From Pediococcus ethanolidurans (lineage in GTDB: Bacteria; Bacillota; Bacilli; Lactobacillales; Lactobacillaceae), in assembly GCF_001437405.1 (NCBI RefSeq), contig NZ_JQBY01000003.1, positions 1 to 64,000 on the forward strand: DNA of 64,000 nucleotides. The letters run 5' to 3'. Positions 58,265 to 64,000 of the stretch are shown one piece after another. The translations under genes and the position numbers were made by a program. Position 1 is the first letter of the stretch. Each line of letters opens with the position of its first letter. The notes under the pieces were generated by a model. It ran no database searches. It was not told the DNA's origin and saw nothing but the letters and a program-made list of their open reading frames with translations.

Positions 58265-58337
58265 TGGGTGGTCAGGGGATCGAACCCTGGACCCACGGAT
58301 TAAGAGTCCGTTGCTCTGCCAGCTGAGCTAACCACCC
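58265..58337 (-). tRNA. tRNA-Lys (anticodon CUU)
   Basis: A 73-nt cloverleaf on the minus strand: acceptor GGGTGGT / ACCACCC, D-arm with TTAGCTCAGCTGGCAGAGC, anticodon stem ACGGA / TCCGT with loop CTCTTAA (anticodon CTT), T-loop GGTTCGATCCC. CCA is not encoded. The 3' end faces the accessory genes at 56.7-57.9 kb. Confidence 0.95.
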
Positions 58338-58457
58338 ATATCATTAACCGACTTAAATATATTATCATATATTTCTAGCAATGGCAACCCGTTGAGCTAA
58401 ATTTTTACAAGACAAATGCTTGGCTTTTTTCCATACATGTAACCGCTAAAACTCGTG

Positions 58458-58466
58458 TGTTATAAT
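58458..58466 (+). promoter_or_regulatory. Extended -10 promoter of walR
   Basis: TGTTATAAT, 88 bp before the walR ATG. Confidence 0.6.
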
Positions 58467-58554
58467 AGGAATGCAATGTTTTTAAGCTTTTTGGCGAAAA
58501 TAAGTTCGAATAGATTTAAATCAAAACGACTCTGTTAAGGAGGAAATAAGCTTT

Positions 58555-59256
58555 ATGCAAAAGATTTTAATTGTTGACGATGAAAAACCAATTTCAGACA
58601 TCGTAAAATTTAATTTAACTAAAGAAGGCTACGAAGTAATTACAGCCTATGATGGGGAGGAAGCCCTCGAAAAAGTTGAAGATGAGCAACCAGATTTAAT
58701 CTTGCTCGATTTAATGCTTCCTAAAATTGATGGATTGGAAGTTGCTCGTCGTGTACGTGCTAAACACAGTATTCCAATTATCATGGTGACAGCAAAAGAT
58801 TCTGAATTAGATAAGGTGGTTGGTCTAGAACTTGGTGCAGACGATTATGTCACCAAACCATTTTCTAATCGTGAACTGGTTGCCCGTGTAAAGGCTAACT
58901 TACGTCGTCAAGACCAGTTAGTAAACTCTGAACAAGAAAATAATGACATCAAGGTTGGCGATTTAGATATCAATCCAGATGCCTATGCTGTTTCTCGTCG
59001 TGGTGAACAACTGGATTTAACCCATCGTGAATTTGAGTTGCTGTATTATTTAGCACAGCATATGGGACAGGTTATGACCCGTGAGCACTTGTTACAAACG
59101 GTTTGGGGTTATGATTACTTTGGTGATGTCCGAACAGTTGATGTCACTGTCCGTCGTTTGCGCGAAAAGATTGAAGAAAATCCAAGTAATCCAATTTACC
59201 TTGTTACGCGACGTGGAGTGGGATATTATTTACGGAATCCAGAAAATGAAAAATAA
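58555..59256 (+). CDS. walR: Response regulator WalR (YycF)
   Basis: OmpR-type regulator of the essential WalRK system governing cell-wall hydrolase genes. It has 233 residues: a receiver ([15 protein letters not shown] start, phospho-Asp in [14 protein letters not shown] in [10 protein letters not shown]) and a winged helix ([26 protein letters not shown]). AAGGAGG precedes the ATG. First gene of walR-walK-yycH-yycI-yycJ. Confidence 0.98.
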   Translation: MQKILIVDDEKPISDIVKFNLTKEGYEVITAYDGEEALEKVEDEQPDLILLDLMLPKIDGLEVARRVRAKHSIPIIMVTAKDSELDKVVGLELGADDYVTKPFSNRELVARVKANLRRQDQLVNSEQENNDIKVGDLDINPDAYAVSRRGEQLDLTHREFELLYYLAQHMGQVMTREHLLQTVWGYDYFGDVRTVDVTVRRLREKIEENPSNPIYLVTRRGVGYYLRNPENEK

Positions 59257-59268
59257 TGGGAGCCATGT

Positions 59269-61122
59269 TTGGTTATGAACAAAAAAACCCGTTTCTACCA
59301 ATCGATAAACTTTAAAATAGCCTTGGTATTCGCCTTGTTATTGATGATAACATTGGAAATTGTCGGGGTTATTTTTGTACGTCAGTTGGAACAACAAAAT
59401 TTAAGTCAATTTAAAAACCAAATTCAATTGGGAACCTATGTTGATAATGAAATTTCAGAACAATTAGGCAAAAACAACACCACTTCAGCTAATAAACAGA
59501 TGCAACAGATTATTTCTGATGTGAATAATACGAATATTACGGAAATTCGTGTCATTGACAATAAAGGGACTGTTCGTGCTTCCAGTGATCTGAATGAGCA
59601 ATCAATTGTGGGTCAAAAAACGACGGATCAGGCAATCAAAAACGTTATCTACAACTCACGTTCTTATCAGCAGGTTAATTATGATCAAGGGAATAATAAT
59701 CGTTACTATATCTCAATTATTCCGTTAATTAGTACTAGTGGTAACTCTAATAGTGTGGTCGGAGCGCTATACGTTCGCGCTAACTTAGAGAGCGTTTATT
59801 CAAATGTAAACAAAATCACGTTGATTTTCTTCGTGGCCGCCTCATTTGCGATCGTTGTTGGCTTACTGCTAGCAATTATTATTTCGCGAGCGATTACCCG
59901 TCCAATTGAAGAAATGAAGAAGCAGACCATGCGAATTGCGCGTGGTGACTATTCTGGCCATGTTCACGTCTATGGAAAAGATGAGTTGGGTCAGTTGGCC
60001 TCTGCGGTTAATAACTTGTCTGTACGTGTGGAAGAGGCCCAGGAGTCAACGGAATCTGAACAGCGGCGTTTGGATAGCGTTTTGGCCCATATGACCGATG
60101 GTGTTATCGCCACTGATCGACGAGGACGAATTACAATTGTGAATGACATGGCGCTTGATTTCTTAAGTGCTGATGCTGAACATACAGCTGGCAAATCAAT
60201 CTTGGATGTTTTAGATATTCGCACAACGTATACCCTGCGCGAATTGTTAGAAAATCAAGATGACATTGTGCTTGATTTTTCGACTAAAACTCAAGACTTG
60301 ATTCTGCATGCTTCATTTGCCTTAATTCAACGAGAGTCTGGGTTTATTAGTGGTTTAGTTTGTGTGTTACATGATGTAACTGAACAACAAAAGATTGATC
60401 AAGATCGTAAACAATTCGTTTCTAATGTTTCGCATGAACTGCGAACACCATTAACGAGTTTAAAGAGCTATATTGAAGCCCTAACGGATGGTGCTTGGAA
60501 AGATCCTAAAGTGGCCCCCCAGTTCTTGAAAGTAACTCAGGATGAAACAGATCGTATGATCCGAATGATTAATGATTTACTGAGTTTGTCACGAATGGAT
60601 TCAGGAACCGCTAAGCTTGATTTAGAATTAATTAATTTAAATGAATTATTCAATCATGTTTTGGATCGATTTGACATGATCTTGAAAACGGATGATAATC
60701 CTGATAAAAATTACACAATTAAACGTGAATTTACACGGCGTGATCTTTGGGTTGAAGTTGATACAGATAAATTCCAACAAGTATTAGATAATTTGATGAA
60801 TAATGCGATTAAATACTCACCAGATGGTGGTCAGATCACTTGTCGTTTATTAGAGACACATAACCATGTGATTCTGAGCGTTTCAGACCAAGGTTTGGGA
60901 ATTCCAAAGAAAGACCTTACCCACGTCTTTGATCGTTTCTACCGTGTGGACAAGGCACATTCTCGTGCACAAGGCGGTACTGGTTTGGGATTGGCAATTT
61001 CAAAAGAGATTATTTCAATGCATGGTGGCCGAATCTGGGTTGATAGTAAGGAAGGCAGAGGATCTATATTCTATATTTCTCTTCCTTACGAACCCATAGA
61101 TGAGGAGGATCAATGGGAATGA
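59269..61122 (+). CDS. walK: Sensor histidine kinase WalK (YycG)
   Basis: A 617-residue membrane kinase with two membrane segments (about 14-33 and 182-205) enclosing an extracytoplasmic sensor domain, HAMP, a PAS domain (about 265-370), HisKA (SNVSHELRTPLTSLKSY, phospho-His) and HATPase (NLMNNAIKYSPDGG, GTGLGLAISKEI). The TTG at 59269 has GGGAG 6 nt upstream; the ATG two codons later is the alternative. It is coupled with yycH by a 10-bp overlap. Confidence 0.97.
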   Translation: MVMNKKTRFYQSINFKIALVFALLLMITLEIVGVIFVRQLEQQNLSQFKNQIQLGTYVDNEISEQLGKNNTTSANKQMQQIISDVNNTNITEIRVIDNKGTVRASSDLNEQSIVGQKTTDQAIKNVIYNSRSYQQVNYDQGNNNRYYISIIPLISTSGNSNSVVGALYVRANLESVYSNVNKITLIFFVAASFAIVVGLLLAIIISRAITRPIEEMKKQTMRIARGDYSGHVHVYGKDELGQLASAVNNLSVRVEEAQESTESEQRRLDSVLAHMTDGVIATDRRGRITIVNDMALDFLSADAEHTAGKSILDVLDIRTTYTLRELLENQDDIVLDFSTKTQDLILHASFALIQRESGFISGLVCVLHDVTEQQKIDQDRKQFVSNVSHELRTPLTSLKSYIEALTDGAWKDPKVAPQFLKVTQDETDRMIRMINDLLSLSRMDSGTAKLDLELINLNELFNHVLDRFDMILKTDDNPDKNYTIKREFTRRDLWVEVDTDKFQQVLDNLMNNAIKYSPDGGQITCRLLETHNHVILSVSDQGLGIPKKDLTHVFDRFYRVDKAHSRAQGGTGLGLAISKEIISMHGGRIWVDSKEGRGSIFYISLPYEPIDEEDQWE

Positions 61123-62438
61123 GAGGAATGCGAACAAGTCGAATACTAATTCATCTTGGCCTTATTTTAGTGGTCCTATTAAGTGTGGTATTATCATGGT
61201 TTATTTGGACAAATCCTGCGCGTTATGAAAAGACCAAGCAGCAATCCAGTCGTAATAGTACGGTTATTCAAAATGAACAGTACAACAAGTCAATTGGTGA
61301 TATCTACTTACCTACACAGGTCATTTATCATCAAACGGGTACAAATACACATCTGATCAATAATACAAATGTGAGTCTAACTGATTCAATCCGCAGTGCG
61401 ATTGAAAAGTGGCATTTACGAGGGGTAACAAGAGAGTCAGTTAATAGTCGTAAAGCTTATGAGAAACTGATTGCACGGGATGAAACGGTGATGCTAAAAT
61501 ACCCGGACAGTGTAACCAGTGGTATTTTGAATGATGCATTTGATCAAAAAACAAAATTTAGCGGAAAGTTTTCAAGAATCGTTTTTTCTGTGTCAAAACG
61601 AAATGAAGTTTACTTGTTAAATGATACCAATTATGCGATTTATAAAGTTCGTACAACTAATCAGAACTTGGCACAAATTAAAGAGCTATTAAGTGGAAAT
61701 GTGCAACGATTTGCGGTGAAAGAAACGTTGATTAACCACCGTTTAATGACAAATTATGAAAATGAAGTTAAAGTTCCTGAATACAGCTATTTAGTTAATA
61801 AACAAACGGCTGCGTACTTTGTTTCAACGTTGATGGACAGTGATAATGCTTCTTCAGTAACGACAAAGGAACAAAAGGGCAAGACCATTTATAGTGATAG
61901 TAATTCAAAACGCATGACCATTAATAACAAGCGAGGCACCGTTTTTTATGAAGATTTAGCGGGACAGCAATCCTATCATGAAGGGACAAGTAAGGCATTA
62001 TCACAAAGTTTTACAGTTCTCAAACGTATGGAAGTTCCGTTAGATAACATGCGTTATTATCGTTACGATTCTGAAAAAAATTCAGTGATTTACCGAAGCT
62101 ATGTAGAAGGATTTCCCATCTTCAATCAAACTGATTACGGGACAGTTGAAGTTCAGATAACCGGTGCTCGAACGAAACAGATTGATTTTTCCTTATACAG
62201 TTTACAAATTCCAGTTCCAACTGGAAAAGAACGCACAACTTTACCATCAACACAGACGATTTTAAATCAACTAGAGGCCACTGGTTATAAATTAAGCGAT
62301 ATTAATAATATTGAGATTGGTTATCAATGGACGGCCAACCCATCTAGTGATCTTGTGGTAAATTTAACACCAACCTGGTATGTGAACTACAAGAATCAGT
62401 GGATTTCATATCAAAAATTGATTGAACAACAGCCATAA
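61113..62438 (+). CDS. yycH: WalK accessory regulator YycH
   Basis: A 441-residue membrane-anchored extracytoplasmic protein that modulates WalK. An N-terminal membrane segment (about 10-30) and a large outside domain (GFPIFNQTDYGTVEVQ block). GAGGAGG lies before the ATG, inside walK. Divergent in sequence from Bacillus YycH but with correct position and topology. Confidence 0.92.
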   Translation: MGMRGMRTSRILIHLGLILVVLLSVVLSWFIWTNPARYEKTKQQSSRNSTVIQNEQYNKSIGDIYLPTQVIYHQTGTNTHLINNTNVSLTDSIRSAIEKWHLRGVTRESVNSRKAYEKLIARDETVMLKYPDSVTSGILNDAFDQKTKFSGKFSRIVFSVSKRNEVYLLNDTNYAIYKVRTTNQNLAQIKELLSGNVQRFAVKETLINHRLMTNYENEVKVPEYSYLVNKQTAAYFVSTLMDSDNASSVTTKEQKGKTIYSDSNSKRMTINNKRGTVFYEDLAGQQSYHEGTSKALSQSFTVLKRMEVPLDNMRYYRYDSEKNSVIYRSYVEGFPIFNQTDYGTVEVQITGARTKQIDFSLYSLQIPVPTGKERTTLPSTQTILNQLEATGYKLSDINNIEIGYQWTANPSSDLVVNLTPTWYVNYKNQWISYQKLIEQQP

Positions 62439-62452
62439 GGGGATGAGAACGC

Positions 62453-63514
62453 GTGGATTTCAAAAGAATTGAATTAATATTTTTAACAGCCTTTGCGGCA
62501 CTGGATATCTTTTTAGTCATCTCCTTTTTTCAAAACAATTCTGATGTTCATTCAACTTCACAAGGAACGAGTCATAATACAACTATTTTGAAAGAAATGC
62601 GTGACGATTCGATTACGTTTGCAAAGCCGTCCAACAAAAAGGGTCAGGGATATTATATTTCTACTCAAACTTCTGGTAATAAAAAGCTGAAGGAAAAAAT
62701 GGAAGCGTTAAGTGCTCAGTCGGCCAAAATGGTTAGTGGTGAGATTATCAGTACGTTTAATACACCAATAACGATAGATAAACAGAATCCAGACAAAACA
62801 TTGGATCAGGTTGTAAATGACAGTAATCAAATTGCCAATGGAAAACATTATAAATATGATGAAAAAATCTCGACGGCTAGCCAAATTATTTATACTCAAA
62901 TTGTATCTGGTCAACGAATTTTCTCGAAATCTGGTCAAATTCGCTTTAAGTTAAATAGTAGTAATCAAGTAGTGGGTTACACCCAGGGGTATTTGACAGA
63001 TGCTAATCCGCTTCGTGAAAAGCAAGATACAATAAGCCAAGAACGTGCAATTATTTGGCTTTATCAGTATAATGAGGTGCCTAATGAGTCTGTGATTAAA
63101 TGGGCACGTTTAGGATATACGAGATTATTAAGTATTCAAAAAGGGTCCGTTTATGTACCAACTTGGTATATTGCGGTCCATGGTAAAGGCAGTACAGCCC
63201 TTCAGTATTATCGAATTAATGCTTTCACTGGTGTAATTATGAAATACAATACACAGGTTGAATCAACTTCAAGTAGTAAGAATACTAGTTCAATCGAATC
63301 AAGCAGCAGTGAAAACGATGATAGTTTGTTGAGTCAGGCGGTTTCAAGTTCTAAACGCGCGGTTGAATCGAGCACACAAACTAGTGTGCGTGAAACAACT
63401 AGAAGAGCATACAGTAGCAGTTCAGCCACTAGCTCTAGTACCAGTGCTAATGCAACCAGTTCAAGTGAAACAAGTAGTACAAGCAGTAGCTCAGCTTCAT
63501 CTGAAGTTCAGTAA
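62453..63514 (+). CDS. yycI: WalK accessory regulator YycI with Ser-rich tail
   Basis: A 353-residue membrane-anchored protein that acts with YycH on WalK. One N-terminal membrane segment (about 7-25) and a beta-rich YycI domain (to about 270, ending YYRINAFTGVIMKYN). An extra Ser/Thr-rich tail of about 75 residues follows (see findings). The start is GTG at 62453 with GGGGATG upstream. Confidence 0.92.
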   Translation: MDFKRIELIFLTAFAALDIFLVISFFQNNSDVHSTSQGTSHNTTILKEMRDDSITFAKPSNKKGQGYYISTQTSGNKKLKEKMEALSAQSAKMVSGEIISTFNTPITIDKQNPDKTLDQVVNDSNQIANGKHYKYDEKISTASQIIYTQIVSGQRIFSKSGQIRFKLNSSNQVVGYTQGYLTDANPLREKQDTISQERAIIWLYQYNEVPNESVIKWARLGYTRLLSIQKGSVYVPTWYIAVHGKGSTALQYYRINAFTGVIMKYNTQVESTSSSKNTSSIESSSSENDDSLLSQAVSSSKRAVESSTQTSVRETTRRAYSSSSATSSSTSANATSSSETSSTSSSSASSEVQ

Positions 63515-63562
63515 ATGGTTAATTGAAGTTAAATATAGTTAGAATAAGGGGTAAGGAAATAC

Positions 63563-64000
63563 ATGAGTGATGACGACATGAAAATTAGTGTTTTGGCGAG
63601 TGGCAGTACTGGCAATGTGACCTATATTGAAACACCCCAACATAAAATGTTGGTGGATGCTGGCTTAAGTGGCAAGAAAATTGAAGGTCTCATGAACAGT
63701 ATTGGTCGTGATTTAGCTGACGTTGATTCACTTTTTCTTACCCATGAACATACTGACCATATCAAAGGTGCTGGTGTTTTGGCACGCCGGTATAATCTTG
63801 ATTTATATGCTAATCAGGGAACTTGGCGTGCGATAGAACCTAAGATTGGTCCAATCCCAGAAGAAAAGAAAAATATTTTTGAAGTTGGCAAGACTAAAAC
63901 CTTTGGAGATATTGATGTTGAAAGCTTTGCTGTGTCACATGATGCGGCTGAACCGCAGTTTTATGAATTTCATCACAATGGCAAGACATTCGTCATTTTA
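63563..64000 (+). CDS. yycJ: Metallo-beta-lactamase-fold protein YycJ/WalJ (truncated by window end)
   Basis: The first 146 codons of an MBL-fold nuclease/hydrolase of the WalJ family. ISVLASGSTGNVTYIET is the family start and LFLTHEHTDHIKG carries the HxHxDH metal-binding motif. AAGGAAAT precedes the ATG. The gene runs off the right edge. Confidence 0.95.
   Translation, partial: MSDDDMKISVLASGSTGNVTYIETPQHKMLVDAGLSGKKIEGLMNSIGRDLADVDSLFLTHEHTDHIKGAGVLARRYNLDLYANQGTWRAIEPKIGPIPEEKKNIFEVGKTKTFGDIDVESFAVSHDAAEPQFYEFHHNGKTFVIL

Noticed and set aside
58265-58337. tRNA-Lys as an attachment site with a second att copy near 56.4 kb
   Set aside because: No direct repeat of the tRNA 3' end was found in 56360-57000, so integration there is unproven.

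Overview
The window is a chromosomal replication-origin region from a low-GC Firmicute, almost certainly a member of the Lactobacillaceae. The evidence is the order rpmH-dnaA-dnaN-yaaA-recF-gyrB-gyrA-rpsF-ssb-rpsR, Bacillus-type DnaA boxes and parS sites, strong GGAGG ribosome binding sites with frequent TTG/GTG starts, T-box control of metE and trp, PepC, and an Apf-like LysM protein. The species cannot be fixed from sequence alone. Genes left of about 30.7 kb that belong to the origin core (mnmG, mnmE, jag, yidC, rnpA, rpmH) run on the minus strand. Those to the right run on the plus strand, so replication and transcription are co-directional.

Left arm (1-24.4 kb): PepC, two closely related signal peptidase I genes flanking an SGNH hydrolase and a drug-efflux MFS, a LytTR regulator / LiaF-like membrane protein / MFS cluster, an isochorismatase-like protein with a MarR-GNAT fusion, a drug-type ABC exporter with its TetR regulator, a HAD hydrolase, a methionine operon (metE-metF) behind a T-box, an HTH regulator with an MFS exporter, and a trpDCFBA operon behind a T-box. 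trpD carries an in-frame stop codon.

Origin core (24.4-41.2 kb): mnmG, mnmE, jag, yidC, rnpA, rpmH, a bipartite oriC (DnaA boxes on both sides of dnaA, with a GC cluster, DnaA-trio-like repeats and an AT-rich unwinding region before dnaN), dnaA, dnaN, yaaA, recF, gyrB, gyrA, rpsF, ssb and rpsR. Three parS-like sites lie at 13.8, 17.4 and 45.4 kb.

Right arm (41.2-64 kb): an EAL protein, NADH oxidase, an MFS exporter with a putative leader-peptide attenuator, gdpP-rplI-dnaB, another MFS exporter, secreted NlpC/P60 and LysM cell-wall proteins, two Gfo/Idh/MocA dehydrogenases divergent from an RpiR regulator, a HicAB toxin-antitoxin pair with small orphan ORFs beside a tRNA-Lys, and the walRK-yycH-yycI-yycJ operon (yycJ is cut by the window end).

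The most interesting non-standard signals are: (1) a leader peptide and three mutually complementary RNA segments that could sequester the ribosome binding site of the MFS gene at 43.5-44.9 kb; (2) a three-copy family of non-autonomous, MITE-like elements with CTAAAGG terminal inverted repeats and 8-bp target duplications; (3) the nonsense codon in trpD; and (4) a small ORF with a well-placed ribosome binding site but ATA where the start codon should be.
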